Source: Mycolicibacterium helvum
GTDB lineage: Bacteria; Actinomycetota; Actinomycetes; Mycobacteriales; Mycobacteriaceae
Length of the DNA: 64,000 nucleotides
Assembly: GCF_010731895.1 (NCBI RefSeq)
Contig: NZ_AP022596.1
Span: forward strand, 2,480,001-2,544,000
Direction: 5' to 3'
The number at the start of each line of letters is the position of its first letter. Position 1 is the first letter of the stretch. A model generated the notes under the pieces. That model was not told where the DNA came from, did not search any database, and saw only the letters and a list, made by a program, of their open reading frames with translations. Position numbers and translations under genes: made by a program. This document shows, piece after piece, positions 45,142-54,230 of the stretch.

Positions 45142-45618
45142 ATGACCGTTCGCACATTCGGCGCCGAGGTACTCACCGTGACCGCCGGGGTGTTCATCGC
45201 CGCCACAACCTGGCCGGCCGCGGCACACGCCGACCCGGTCGACACCAGCGGCCTCCTGAGTGCGGTCGGGATCGGCAATGGCGGCCCGATCACCCAACTG
45301 ATCGAGCAAATCGGACAACAGATCTGCCCGTTGCTCGCCAAGCCGGGCAGCAGCCTGGTTTCCAACGCCACGACCGCAAGCGGCTATGGCGGCCTCGCCT
45401 CGCAGGTCACCGGGTTTGTGGCGGAACAGGCCATCAAGTCGCAGTGCCCCGCGGCCATGACCCAACTGGCCAACGGCAACTTCGGGCCGATCATGACGCT
45501 CATGAGCACCGCCAACCAGGCTTCGGGGACGCTCAACACGCTGAACGGCACGGCGGTGCCGGGACTGTCGTCGGTGCCATCACTCACGTCCTCGGCGGCT
45601 GGCGTGCTCAGTCCCTGA
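45142..45618 (+). CDS. Secreted protein of unknown function
   Basis: 158 residues. A signal peptide ends at AAAHADP (about residue 31). The mature part is rich in Gly, Ser, Thr and Ala with two cysteines (QQICPLLA, SQCPAAM) that may pair, and a low-complexity C-terminus. GCGAGGA precedes the ATG. The layout resembles small secreted mycobacterial proteins of the DUF732/DUF732-like type, but I cannot assign a family. The 166-bp region before it shows no clear hairpin. Confidence 0.72.
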   Translation: MTVRTFGAEVLTVTAGVFIAATTWPAAAHADPVDTSGLLSAVGIGNGGPITQLIEQIGQQICPLLAKPGSSLVSNATTASGYGGLASQVTGFVAEQAIKSQCPAAMTQLANGNFGPIMTLMSTANQASGTLNTLNGTAVPGLSSVPSLTSSAAGVLSP

Positions 45619-45712
45619 CCAGGGCTGCGGTCCAGCTCATCGCCGCTAACGGAGCTAGCCCCGCCGTCGATAACGTGGTTAGGTGGCAGTAACTCCCAAA
45701 GGCGGAAAACTC

Positions 45713-46003
45713 GTGACGGTGAAACGACGACGGCTCTTTATCGCGGCGGCAGCGGCAGCGTTGGTGTCGGGCTCGGTGGCGTTCGCCGCCCCGGCGGCCG
45801 CAGACTGCCCCAGCGGCACGGTCCCCACCCGATTCCCCGGAGTGTGTACTGCCGGCCAGTCGGGCGGCCAGATCCCCCAGGCCGTCGGCCCGACGGACAT
45901 CACGACCAACATCCAGCCGAACCAGATCCCCACGATGAACGGGATCCCGTGCAACTTGTGGCACTCGGTCACCTGCTGGGCGATGGCCCAGAACGGCGGC
46001 TAG
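45713..46003 (+). CDS. Small exported cysteine-containing protein
   Basis: 96 residues from GTG at 45713, with AAAGGCGG upstream; an earlier in-frame GTG at 45683 is possible. A Lys/Arg-rich n-region (VKRRRLF) and an Ala-rich core form a signal peptide ending at APAAADC. The mature peptide of about 65 residues has four cysteines (DCPSG, GVCTAG, GIPCNLW, VTCWAM), probably two disulfides. The function is not recognised; it may pair with the preceding secreted protein. Confidence 0.72.
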   Translation: MTVKRRRLFIAAAAAALVSGSVAFAAPAAADCPSGTVPTRFPGVCTAGQSGGQIPQAVGPTDITTNIQPNQIPTMNGIPCNLWHSVTCWAMAQNGG

Positions 46004-46080
46004 CCCTCAGGCGCGATCAGATCCCGGTAGCGGCGCCATCCTCAGTGTCGACGGCGGCTGGGCCGCAACCTGACCCGGTG

Positions 46081-47484
46081 TCAGGATGGGGGGATCCGCC
46101 CGCCGGCCGCATCCTCGAGTTGCTCGAGGGCGGGCTGCAGCGCTTTGGTGAATTCGTCGATATCGCGGCAGATTTCGGGCGTGGTCGAAACCCCGAAATC
46201 CAGCGAGCCGCAATAGCTCAGGCAGGTGATGTTCAGGCCGACGTCGAGCATCAGCGGACCGATGGGCACCAGGGTCTCGACCCGCGCGCCCGCTAGATAC
46301 AGCGGGAAGTCCGGGCCCGGCACATTGGAGACCACCAGGTTGATGGGTACCACGTGGTCGCCCAGGTGGGCCGCGGAGTAGGCCCGCACCGCCAGCCCCA
46401 ACAATCCGGGCGGGGTGGTCTCGGTCAGGCCGACCAGCTGATGATCAGACAGGGTCTTGGCCATTTCCTTCGCTCCGCAGGAACTTTCGTAGATCGCCGT
46501 GAGTCGCTCGACAGGGTCGGCGATGTCGGTGGCCAGTCGCACGGTCGTCGACGTCATCTGATTTCCGGCGGTAGACGACTCCGTATGCGTCGACACCGGA
46601 ACCTGAGCGACCAGCGGCCGGTCAGGCAGCTCACCGCGAGCTTGCAGATAATCCCGCAAGGCACCCGAAATGATAGCCAGGACAACATCATTGACTTTCA
46701 CGTCGAAGGCCTGCTTGACGGCTTTGACCCGGTCGAGCGACAAACTCGCATACGTCACCCGCCGCTGCATGGATAGTTGCGTGTTGAACCGGGTGGTCGG
46801 GGCCTCGAAGAAATTCGGCGGTTTATTGGCAACCTTGCGGGCCGCGAGCTGCTGGGTCACGGTCTGCTGCACTACCCGGGCCACCCGGTAGGGGGTCATC
46901 ACGGCGATATTCACAAGTGCACCCAATGCTCGCCGTTCGATGCCCGGCAAGTGGCCGTTGGCGTCGGGAACCGCGGTGGCCGGTGGCCGCGGTTCGGCGG
47001 TGACGTCGAGAAGAATCTCACTGAGCCCCGCGCCAGATACCCCGTCGATGACGGCGTGATGAATCTTGGTCAGGTAGGCGATGCGCCCGCCCGCTAGACC
47101 CTCGATGAACCACATCTCCCACAGCGGGCGGTCGCGGGCGAGCTGGAAGGACATCAGCCGGCTGACCAACGCGTCGAGTTCGGGTCGTCCACCCGGCCCG
47201 GGAAGGGCGACGTGCCGGAGGTGGTAGTCGATGTCCAACTCGGTGTCTTCGACCAGCCAGGGCCGGTCCAGGCCGTGGCGTGCACCGGCGATGCGGTGGC
47301 GCAGGATCGGCAGTTCGGGCAGCCGGCTCACCATCAGCTGACGCACCGCGTCGAAGCTGAAGCCCGGCACCCCGGCGGGATCACAGATTCCCAGCGCACC
47401 GATATGCATCGGGCAGGACTGGGTGTCCGCCCACCAGAATGCCGCGTCGAGGCCGGAGAGGCGCCGGACGGCGTCGGTGCTCAC
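46081..47484 (-). CDS. WS/DGAT-type acyltransferase (Tgs-like)
   Basis: 467 residues from GTG at 47484, the usual family length; upstream in-frame sequence to 47598 lacks family features. [14 protein letters not shown] contains the HHxxxDG catalytic motif (His142-His143, Asp147), followed by [16 protein letters not shown] and the C-terminal [13 protein letters not shown] and [15 protein letters not shown]. It esterifies long-chain acyl-CoA to diacylglycerol or fatty alcohol, storing carbon as triacylglycerol or wax. It is divergent from an acyltransferase-3 gene across 227 bp that shows no other gene. Confidence 0.93.
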   Translation of the reverse strand: MSTDAVRRLSGLDAAFWWADTQSCPMHIGALGICDPAGVPGFSFDAVRQLMVSRLPELPILRHRIAGARHGLDRPWLVEDTELDIDYHLRHVALPGPGGRPELDALVSRLMSFQLARDRPLWEMWFIEGLAGGRIAYLTKIHHAVIDGVSGAGLSEILLDVTAEPRPPATAVPDANGHLPGIERRALGALVNIAVMTPYRVARVVQQTVTQQLAARKVANKPPNFFEAPTTRFNTQLSMQRRVTYASLSLDRVKAVKQAFDVKVNDVVLAIISGALRDYLQARGELPDRPLVAQVPVSTHTESSTAGNQMTSTTVRLATDIADPVERLTAIYESSCGAKEMAKTLSDHQLVGLTETTPPGLLGLAVRAYSAAHLGDHVVPINLVVSNVPGPDFPLYLAGARVETLVPIGPLMLDVGLNITCLSYCGSLDFGVSTTPEICRDIDEFTKALQPALEQLEDAAGGRIPPS

Positions 47485-47711
47485 CCGCTCGGTGTTACCA
47501 GGATCACCGTTCGGCAAACGACCAGTCGAGCCGGGCACCCAGCGTCCGCACACCATTGCGAAACCAGGTCCGGAGGTGACGCGCTGATACGCTGCCAACG
47601 GTCACCGGTGCTGAAGATCCCGGTGTGGCGGGGTCCGGCCCGTCTGACGAGGTGGCGTCGGCGGTGACGTTGCGGTGACGTCGAAAAGCGGGCAAGGCAA
47701 AGAACTCGGAA

Positions 47712-48959
47712 ATGGGAATCGTGCGAACCGGAGAAATCAAAGCTCTGACCGGTCTTCGCATCGTCGCCGCCATGTGGGTGGTGCTGTTCCATTTTCGCCC
47801 GCTGATCTGGGAAGCCTCCCCGCGCCTCAAGGACGACCTAGCGCCGCTGTTCAACGCCGGAGCCCAAGGGGTTGACCTGTTCTTCATCCTCAGCGGCTTC
47901 GTGCTGACCTGGAATTATCTCGACCGGATGGGATCGCACTGGTCCGGCCGGGCCACCCTGCATTTCCTGTGGCTGCGGCTGTCCCGGGTGTGGCCGGTGT
48001 ACCTGGTGACCATGCACATCGCGGCCGCGTGGATCATCTTCACGCTGCACGTCGGCACCGTGCCGTCCCCGGACGTCGAGAAGCTCACCGCCATCAGCTA
48101 CGTGCGCCAGCTCTTCATGGTGCAGCTGTGGTACGAACCGTTCTTCGACGGCACCAGCTGGGACGGGCCGGCCTGGTCGATCAGCGCGGAATGGCTGGCG
48201 TACCTGTTGTTCGGCGGGATCGTCCTGGTGATCTTCCGGATGGCGCGGGTGACTCGGGCGCGCACCCTGCTGCTGCTGGCCTTCGCCGCCGCCCTGCCGC
48301 CGACGGTCCTGCTGCTGGCCAGCGGTCACCTCTATACGCCGTGGAGCTGGCTGCCGCGCATCGTGGCGCAGTTCGCGGCCGGCGCGCTGGCCTGCGCGGC
48401 AGTGCGGCGTCTGCAACTTGGCAACGGTGCACAGCGCATTGCGGGCGTCGCCGCGATGCTGCTGACCGCCGCGATTGTCGGCATCCTCTACTACTACGAC
48501 GCGAACCCCGTCGCCGGCATGGTCGACCCCGGTGGGGTGGTTGCCCTGCTGTTCATGCCATTGGTGGTCACGCTGTCGATCGGTGTGGGCAGCCTGCCGG
48601 CCCTGCTGTCCACCCGGCTGCTGATCTATGGCGGCAAGATCTCGTTCAGCCTCTACATGGTCCACGAGATCGTGCACACCTCGTGGAATTGGGCGGTGCA
48701 GGAGTACCAGATCGACCTGCCCAAGTCGGTGCAGAAGATCGTCGTCGTGGGTCTGATCGCCGCCGCGGTCGCCTTTTCGATGCTGTTGTTCCATGCGGTT
48801 GAGGAACCGGCCCGGCGCTGGATGCGCAGAATGGTCGATTTCCGTGACGTCCAGCACGATGTGCACACCGGTCCACCGGCGGCGGAGGGCAGCCGGCTGG
48901 CCTCCATCGACCAGGCCCGCGATGCGCGCCCGCCGCAGTCCTCGGCCCGCGCCGGGTAG
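47712..48959 (+). CDS. Acyltransferase 3 family membrane protein
   Basis: 415 residues with about ten membrane helices. The N-terminal ALTGLRIVAAMWVVLFHFRP carries the essential His-after-Val/Leu motif, GVDLFFILSGFVLTWNYLDR follows, and the Arg-containing FLWLRLSRVWPVYL is typical. Family members O-acylate cell-surface sugars, lipids or polysaccharides. The soluble C-terminal tail (about 380-415) has no SGNH domain, but a separate SGNH gene lies 78 bp downstream, and the two may act as a split acylation pair. Confidence 0.9.
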   Translation: MGIVRTGEIKALTGLRIVAAMWVVLFHFRPLIWEASPRLKDDLAPLFNAGAQGVDLFFILSGFVLTWNYLDRMGSHWSGRATLHFLWLRLSRVWPVYLVTMHIAAAWIIFTLHVGTVPSPDVEKLTAISYVRQLFMVQLWYEPFFDGTSWDGPAWSISAEWLAYLLFGGIVLVIFRMARVTRARTLLLLAFAAALPPTVLLLASGHLYTPWSWLPRIVAQFAAGALACAAVRRLQLGNGAQRIAGVAAMLLTAAIVGILYYYDANPVAGMVDPGGVVALLFMPLVVTLSIGVGSLPALLSTRLLIYGGKISFSLYMVHEIVHTSWNWAVQEYQIDLPKSVQKIVVVGLIAAAVAFSMLLFHAVEEPARRWMRRMVDFRDVQHDVHTGPPAAEGSRLASIDQARDARPPQSSARAG

Positions 48960-49037
48960 CGCCCCGGACCCAGCCTTGCTGTGCGCCAACACCTTCCGTG
49001 CCTGTAGTCTGCCTTGGTCGGGCGTGAATTCAGTGAG

Positions 49038-49754
49038 GTGTCGTTGACCCGCAGGGAAGTCCTTGTGCGTGTCACCACGGCGGGTTTATCGGCCGCTGTG
49101 GTGTTGGCTGCGATTCTCGGCTATTCGCAGCCGTCGGTCGGTTACGCCTTGGCTAACCGTGGCTCGCAACTCAGCCGCATCGCGGTCATCGGTGACTCGT
49201 ACACAACCGGCACCGACGAGGGCGGGCAGGGGCCGCAGTCATGGACCTCCCGAGCCTGGCTGTTGTTGGCCAGCCAAGGGGCCAGGGTCGACGCCAACGT
49301 GGCGGCTGAGGGCGGCGCCGGCTATGGGATCCGCGGCAACCGGGGCAGCTTGTTCGAGGACCTCACCACCCGCGTTGTGGATCGCGATGACGCCCTGGTG
49401 GTGTTCTTCGGGTCCCGCAACGATCAACCCGTCGACATGCAGGCGTATCCCAGGCTGGTCGGCGACACGTTCCAGATCGCGCGGCGGGCGGCCCCCAAGG
49501 CAAAGTTCCTGGTGATCGGACCGCCGTGGCCGACAGCTGACCCGCCGCCGGAGGTGTTAGCCCTCCGGGACTCGCTGTGTGCACAGGCCAGGGCTGCGGG
49601 CGCGGTCTTCATCGACCCGCTCGCTGAAGGGTGGTTCGTCGGGCGACCAGACCTGATCGGCCCGGACGGCGTCCACCCCACCGATGCCGGACACGCCTAC
49701 ATGGCTGAGAAGATCGCGCCGCTGATTCGCAGCCAGCTGGCTATCCCGCTGTAG
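49038..49754 (+). CDS. Exported SGNH/GDSL hydrolase
   Basis: 238 residues from GTG at 49038; TTG at 49014 and GTG at 49053 are alternatives. A signal or membrane segment covers about residues 14-35. IAVIGDSYTTG holds the nucleophile Ser54, GGAGYGIRG and FFGSRNDQ blocks II-III, and DGVHPTDAGH the catalytic Asp and His: a complete SGNH active site. It is probably an extracytoplasmic esterase or acetyltransferase partner for the upstream acyltransferase-3 protein. Confidence 0.87.
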   Translation: MSLTRREVLVRVTTAGLSAAVVLAAILGYSQPSVGYALANRGSQLSRIAVIGDSYTTGTDEGGQGPQSWTSRAWLLLASQGARVDANVAAEGGAGYGIRGNRGSLFEDLTTRVVDRDDALVVFFGSRNDQPVDMQAYPRLVGDTFQIARRAAPKAKFLVIGPPWPTADPPPEVLALRDSLCAQARAAGAVFIDPLAEGWFVGRPDLIGPDGVHPTDAGHAYMAEKIAPLIRSQLAIPL

Positions 49755-49767
49755 GCGGTGGGTCAGC

Positions 49768-50646
49768 TCAGCGCATGTGCGGTTCCAGCAGGGCGGTCCA
49801 GCCCTTGACCAGCTGATCCCATTCGCCCTGGCAGCCGTCGGCCCGGCCCTCCGGGAGCAGCCCCGAGCTGACAATGTCGGCGTTGGCTTCCGGGTTGGAT
49901 CCATAGATCCAGCAGTCGAAGTTGTAGGCCCGGGCTTGGTCGAGGGTGTGGACGTCGGAGAAGGCTTCCTGTTCCAGGGGGCCGCCTTCCTTACTGAGCA
50001 CCGAGTATTCGCGGGCGGTGTCCTTGGCGGCCTGCACGAAGTCCTGGTCGACATGTCCGTCGGCGTACGGCGCCAGCAGTTCGTAGGCCGCGAGCTGATC
50101 GGCCACATCCTCTTCGCGTCCGGTGACGGGCAGGTCGTAGATGTCGATCGCCATGTGGCCGACCTCGTGGAAGAACGCTCCGATCGCGATCCGCCGTGCG
50201 GTCTCCTCGGGTTTGGGGTCGGAGGCGAAGATCCGCTCGCTCTCGGCGATGTCCTCGTAGCACAGCGTCAGCTTCTTGTCGCCGGGGCTCCAGAAGTCGT
50301 TGGCCTCTCCGCACTGCGCGCCGACGACGGGGATGTCGTAGGGGAGGACGTACCAATCGCTGACCGACTTGGCAATGTCGTCCACAAAGTGCGTCTTCTC
50401 CATGAGATCTCGTCCGGCGATGGCCTCCGGAGTGGTTGCCTCCTCGTAGGTGACGACCATCTGGCCGGATTTGTCTCCGGTCTTGGCTTTCGGTGCGGGA
50501 TACCCGGCGGCCGACGTTGCCTCGACCGCCGATGCCGTCGGAGGGTCGGCGTTGGTCGACGCCGGTTTAGTGTCGCCGCCGTGTTGCGCGCCGCATCCCA
50601 CGGCCAGCAACCCGACGGCCACCACCAATGCCCCTGAGCGTGCCAT
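49768..50646 (-). CDS. DUF4344 putative metallopeptidase lipoprotein
   Basis: 292 residues from the ATG at 50646, six bases after GAGGAGG. The signal peptide ends in LAVGC, so lipidation at Cys is likely. The central AIGAFFHEVGHMAIDIYD carries HExxH zinc ligands, and EDVADQLAAYELL an additional Glu/Asp further on, the DUF4344 arrangement. It has several cysteines (AQCGE, LCYED, DCWIY, GCQGE), consistent with an extracytoplasmic disulfide-bonded protein. It is divergent from the S53 protease gene. Confidence 0.88.
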   Translation of the reverse strand: MARSGALVVAVGLLAVGCGAQHGGDTKPASTNADPPTASAVEATSAAGYPAPKAKTGDKSGQMVVTYEEATTPEAIAGRDLMEKTHFVDDIAKSVSDWYVLPYDIPVVGAQCGEANDFWSPGDKKLTLCYEDIAESERIFASDPKPEETARRIAIGAFFHEVGHMAIDIYDLPVTGREEDVADQLAAYELLAPYADGHVDQDFVQAAKDTAREYSVLSKEGGPLEQEAFSDVHTLDQARAYNFDCWIYGSNPEANADIVSSGLLPEGRADGCQGEWDQLVKGWTALLEPHMR

Positions 50647-50719
50647 CGCGACCTCCTCTGCGACCCCCACGACGGCGGCCGGACTGACCGCGCAGCATCA
50701 GTATGGGATCGTTTCCGTG

Positions 50720-52333
50720 ATGCGCAGACGCTTACGGCTACGGCGTCGCCGGGGTCACCGACCGACAGCGCTCGTGGCGACACTTGCGGTGGTCCTCGCG
50801 ATGTTTGCTGCCGACCGCCCGACACCACCGTCGCCCTACAACCTGATTACGGGCCCGTTTGCCCGGTTGCTCGCCCAGTCCGTTGATCTGGGGCCGGCCG
50901 GCGCCAAACGGGTCCAGCTGACCGCAGAACTGCAGACGCCCACCGAACCGGTGGCATTGAGCAAGTGGGCCACCTCGCACGGAATAGCGGTGCGATGGCG
51001 CGCTGGTGACCCGTGGGCGATCCTCGAGGGTGCGCCGCGCGCGATCGCCCGTGCCTTCGACGTCGAGGTGCACGACTATCGGCGCGCCGGCGGACCGGTG
51101 TTCTATGCCTCCCCACAGCAGCCCAATGTCCCGCGACAACTGCGTGCGGAAGTTGCGGACCTGGGCCGGATTCTCGGGTACACGCCGCATCACGAAGGCA
51201 CGCCGCCGACTCCACCGCTCGACGTCCCCAACGGCGGACTGCTGCCGACCGAACTGCTCACCGCCTACAACGTCAGCCCGCTGACCTCCGCCGGATATAC
51301 CGGCCAAGGCCAGACGGTGGTCGTCTTCACCTTCGACGGCGTCGATCAGCGTGACCTGGACAAATTCTCCGATTGGTTCACGCTGCCGAGGATCAACCTG
51401 GACGTGATGGGCGGGATGCCGCCAGAGCGGCGCGGCGAGGCGACGATGGACGTGCAGATGGTCCATGCAATCGCGCCATCGGCCCGGATCGTCCTGGTCA
51501 ACGCTCGTCCTACCGCCGAAGGTGACGCGGCGTACGTGAAACTCGGGCAGCTGATGGAGGAGGTCGACGGCCGCTACCCCGGCGCGGTGTGGAGCTTCTC
51601 GATCGGCTGGGGCTGCGATCGCCTGCTCGCCAGGGCGGACCTGGCGCCGGTGCGCTCGGCGCTGGCCCGCGCGCATCGCAACGGGACCACGGCCTTCGTC
51701 GCCAGCGGCGACCTGGCCGGCCTGGAATGCAAAGGCGGCCACGACTGGTCGGATCCGCCCAGCCCCGACGACTACGGCGTCGACGCGATCGCCTCGCTGC
51801 CGGAGGTGACCGGCGTCGGCGGCACAACGCTGTCCACCGACTCGGAAGGCCAGTGGCTGGCCGAACAGGGCTGGTACGACGTCCCACTGACCCAGGGAAG
51901 CGGTGGCGGCGCATCGGTGCTGTTCGACCGCCCCTCGTGGCAGGACACGTCGGAGCACTCCGGCCCACGGGACAAACGGCTGGTTCCCGATATCGCCGCG
52001 GTGGCCGATCCGTTCACCGGCGTCAAATTCGTGTTCAACGGGCAGATATCGGTCGGCGGCGGCACGTCGCAGGCGGCGCCGATCTGGGCCGGGCTGGCGG
52101 CAGTGATCAACCAGTTCCTCACCGCCCGCGGTCTGGCGCAACTCGGGGACTTCAACCCGCTGATCTACGAGATCGCCAGCGGGTCGCAGGTGCCGGGATT
52201 CCGAGACGTCTACCTCGGGGCCAACGCCGTGACACCCGTCGTGCCCGGCTACGACATGATCACCGGGTTGGGAACCCCCAACGTCGACAACCTGATGAAA
52301 GCCATCCTCGTCCTGAAGTCGTTGCGCCGATGA
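50720..52333 (+). CDS. S53 family serine-carboxyl protease (sedolisin-like)
   Basis: 537 residues from ATG at 50720 (GTG one codon earlier is possible). A strongly basic N-terminus (MRRRLRLRRRR) leads to one hydrophobic signal or anchor segment at about 17-35. A pro-domain spans about 45-170, then the catalytic domain: RGEATMDVQM with Glu240 and Asp244, VASGDLAG with Asp331, GGTSQAAPIWAG with Ser450, and a C-terminal GLGTPN calcium region. Sedolisins are acid-active, self-processing extracytoplasmic proteases. The stop overlaps the next start (ATGA), coupling it to a membrane-anchored protein. Confidence 0.92.
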   Translation: MRRRLRLRRRRGHRPTALVATLAVVLAMFAADRPTPPSPYNLITGPFARLLAQSVDLGPAGAKRVQLTAELQTPTEPVALSKWATSHGIAVRWRAGDPWAILEGAPRAIARAFDVEVHDYRRAGGPVFYASPQQPNVPRQLRAEVADLGRILGYTPHHEGTPPTPPLDVPNGGLLPTELLTAYNVSPLTSAGYTGQGQTVVVFTFDGVDQRDLDKFSDWFTLPRINLDVMGGMPPERRGEATMDVQMVHAIAPSARIVLVNARPTAEGDAAYVKLGQLMEEVDGRYPGAVWSFSIGWGCDRLLARADLAPVRSALARAHRNGTTAFVASGDLAGLECKGGHDWSDPPSPDDYGVDAIASLPEVTGVGGTTLSTDSEGQWLAEQGWYDVPLTQGSGGGASVLFDRPSWQDTSEHSGPRDKRLVPDIAAVADPFTGVKFVFNGQISVGGGTSQAAPIWAGLAAVINQFLTARGLAQLGDFNPLIYEIASGSQVPGFRDVYLGANAVTPVVPGYDMITGLGTPNVDNLMKAILVLKSLRR

Positions 52334-53076
52334 CCGACACGGCTGCAGATCGAGAAGATGCGGGATCATTCGCGGGCTATGCCGTACCGGCCGGCAGTTA
52401 CCGGGCACGCAACGAGCGCGGTCCGGGGTACTTCCTGACCCTGGGCATCTGGGTGGTTGTGCTGGTGACGGCGATGATGGCGCTGAGCGTCGTCGCGACT
52501 CGGATCACCCCGGCGCCGATCAAATATCGTTGCCCGCCGGATTGCGGCCGTCCCCCGACCGGACTGCCGGTGGCAACCAACCCGCGCTACTTCGCGCCCG
52601 ACGGGTCGTTCTCGGTGTCCTACCCGGCGCCCGGTACGGCGTACGACGTCACCATGGAACCCAACGGGGTGCGGGCCGAGTTGACCGTCGGTGACGGGGG
52701 GACGTTGCGGTTGTTCAGTGAACCGGCCCAGGGTCGAGATGCCCGTCAGGTGGCCGCGGACCTGTTGGCCAAGATGTTCCCCGACGCGGTGACGGCCTAC
52801 GAGCTGCCCAACGCGATCCTGGGATACGAACCTGGTTACGGCGAGGTCGCCGACGACTGGCCGAAGGGCACGTCGGCCGATTCAGAGCATCTGCGGATCA
52901 TCATCGTCGTCGCGGTCAAGAACGACTTGGCGCTGGTCGCCGGTGCGGTCGGGCCATTCCATCAATTCGGACCCGACGACGGACCGGGACCGCCGTCGCC
53001 GGCCAACCTCGACATCGCCAAGGACATGGGCAAGTACGTCAACAGCTTCATGTGGCGCGGCGACCCGCCTCGATAG
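52330..53076 (+). CDS. Membrane-anchored extracytoplasmic protein coupled to the S53 protease
   Basis: 248 residues. A cytoplasmic N-terminus of about 33 residues, one helix at about 34-57, then CPPDCGRPP (a CxxxC pair) and an extracytoplasmic domain with NPRYFAPDGSFSVSYPAPG, resembling PsbP/DUF-type lipid- or ligand-binding domains in outline only. I do not recognise the family. The ATGA overlap with the protease gene suggests it is a substrate, inhibitor or anchoring partner. Confidence 0.78.
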   Translation: MTDTAADREDAGSFAGYAVPAGSYRARNERGPGYFLTLGIWVVVLVTAMMALSVVATRITPAPIKYRCPPDCGRPPTGLPVATNPRYFAPDGSFSVSYPAPGTAYDVTMEPNGVRAELTVGDGGTLRLFSEPAQGRDARQVAADLLAKMFPDAVTAYELPNAILGYEPGYGEVADDWPKGTSADSEHLRIIIVVAVKNDLALVAGAVGPFHQFGPDDGPGPPSPANLDIAKDMGKYVNSFMWRGDPPR

Positions 53077-53079
53077 TCG

Positions 53080-54012
53080 CTAATCCTGAACGGCTTTGGC
53101 GACCGCGATGCAGGTCGTCAGCCAGCCGGTGTCGCTTCGCTCTCCCCCTCGCCTGCGGCCGGGCGGTACCCCCAGCCCGCCGGGATCCTGCACAGCCCAC
53201 ATAGCGTTGATCACCATCCGGACCACCACCCAGGCCCGAGCCCGGTCCTCGTCGAACTCGGCCGCGTCGACCAGCGTGTAGAAGCGCCTGCGGATCCCAT
53301 CACGGATGTCGCCGGCCATCTCGTCAAAGCGGTTCCACAACATCGGCGCGACCTCGTAGTGCGGGTCGCCATTCACCGGTTTGGGGTCGATGACCAGCCA
53401 GGGTCGGCGTTGACCCGCGAGCACGTTCTCATAGTGCAGATCGCAGTGGAGAACCCGTGCGGTGGCCGCGGGGTCCGCCGTCAGGTCGGTGTATTGGCTC
53501 AGCGCCTGTTCCACCAGTCGGCGCGGGATCGGTGCGCTGCGCGGCAGTTCGGCCAGTTCTGTCATCCAGCGGTCGAGGTAGAACGTGAGCGGTCGCAACT
53601 GCGGCAGAGCCGGGAGGTGGATGTGCCGGTACAAGCCGGCGACGACGCGGCAGGCCTCGATGTCGGTGAGACCTGTCAGGTCATCGTCGCCGAGGCGTTC
53701 CAGGAGCAGGGCGCGGCGGTGCGGATCAGCGCGCAGGAGGCGGACCGCGCCGTCGCCGCCCCAGCGTCGTAGCGCCAGATGTTCGTGTTCGGATTCGTCG
53801 TCGGGAAAGCCGAGCTTGAGCATCGCGGCCACGCCGTCCGGTGTGCGGACCGGCAGCACCAGCGAGCAGTAACCGTGGGCGGTGGGGCCGTCGGGCCGAA
53901 GCTGCCACTCGGCGACGACGTCATGGGCCAATCTGGGCAGCGCCTCGACCCACATCGCCCACCGCGACCCGCGGCCGGCCATCGCCCGCACCCCGGCGGG
54001 GAGGTCGATCAC
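53080..54012 (-). CDS. APH(6)/hydroxyurea-type phosphotransferase
   Basis: 310 residues starting at GTG 54012, which overlaps the stop of a 43-codon gene (GTGA). It is a protein-kinase-like fold: MLKLGFPDDESEHEHLALRR, LLERLGDDDL, VLHCDLHYENVLAG with the catalytic Asp and Asn, and VIDPKPVNGDPHYE with the metal Asp. This matches the aminoglycoside/hydroxyurea antibiotic-resistance kinase family that includes streptomycin 6-kinases. Whether it confers resistance or acts on an endogenous sugar or alcohol is unknown; chromosomal members are common in actinobacteria. Confidence 0.87.
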   Translation of the reverse strand: MIDLPAGVRAMAGRGSRWAMWVEALPRLAHDVVAEWQLRPDGPTAHGYCSLVLPVRTPDGVAAMLKLGFPDDESEHEHLALRRWGGDGAVRLLRADPHRRALLLERLGDDDLTGLTDIEACRVVAGLYRHIHLPALPQLRPLTFYLDRWMTELAELPRSAPIPRRLVEQALSQYTDLTADPAATARVLHCDLHYENVLAGQRRPWLVIDPKPVNGDPHYEVAPMLWNRFDEMAGDIRDGIRRRFYTLVDAAEFDEDRARAWVVVRMVINAMWAVQDPGGLGVPPGRRRGGERSDTGWLTTCIAVAKAVQD

Positions 54013-54140
54013 GTGTCGGGTTCGTCGGGGTGCTCGCTGGGTGGGGGCGGCTTGTTCAGCCAATCCTTCAGCCGAAACAGCTGGCTCGCCACGATTCCGA
54101 GGCCGACCAGCAGCAGCCCGACGACGATCCAAATGGTCAT
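54009..54140 (-). CDS. 43-residue single-pass membrane peptide
   Basis: MTIWIVVGLLLVGLGIVASQ starts a helix of about 19 residues, followed by LFRLKDWL and a Pro/acid-rich tail ending DEPDT. The TGA stop overlaps the GTG of the kinase gene by four bases, a typical coupling arrangement that argues the ORF is real. The function is unknown; it may simply secure kinase translation or tether it to the membrane. Confidence 0.65.
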   Translation of the reverse strand: MTIWIVVGLLLVGLGIVASQLFRLKDWLNKPPPPSEHPDEPDT

Positions 54141-54230
54141 CGCAGTCGAGCCTACGCACTGCGGAACGCCGCGGGCGGCCGCCGCCGCCGCTGTGGCACT
54201 TCATCGGCGTTGCCGCCTATCCTTGCCCGA

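Noticed and set aside
50450..50719. Upstream extension of the S53 frame
   Set aside because: Antisense to the DUF4344 gene; the basic signal sequence begins at 50717/50720.
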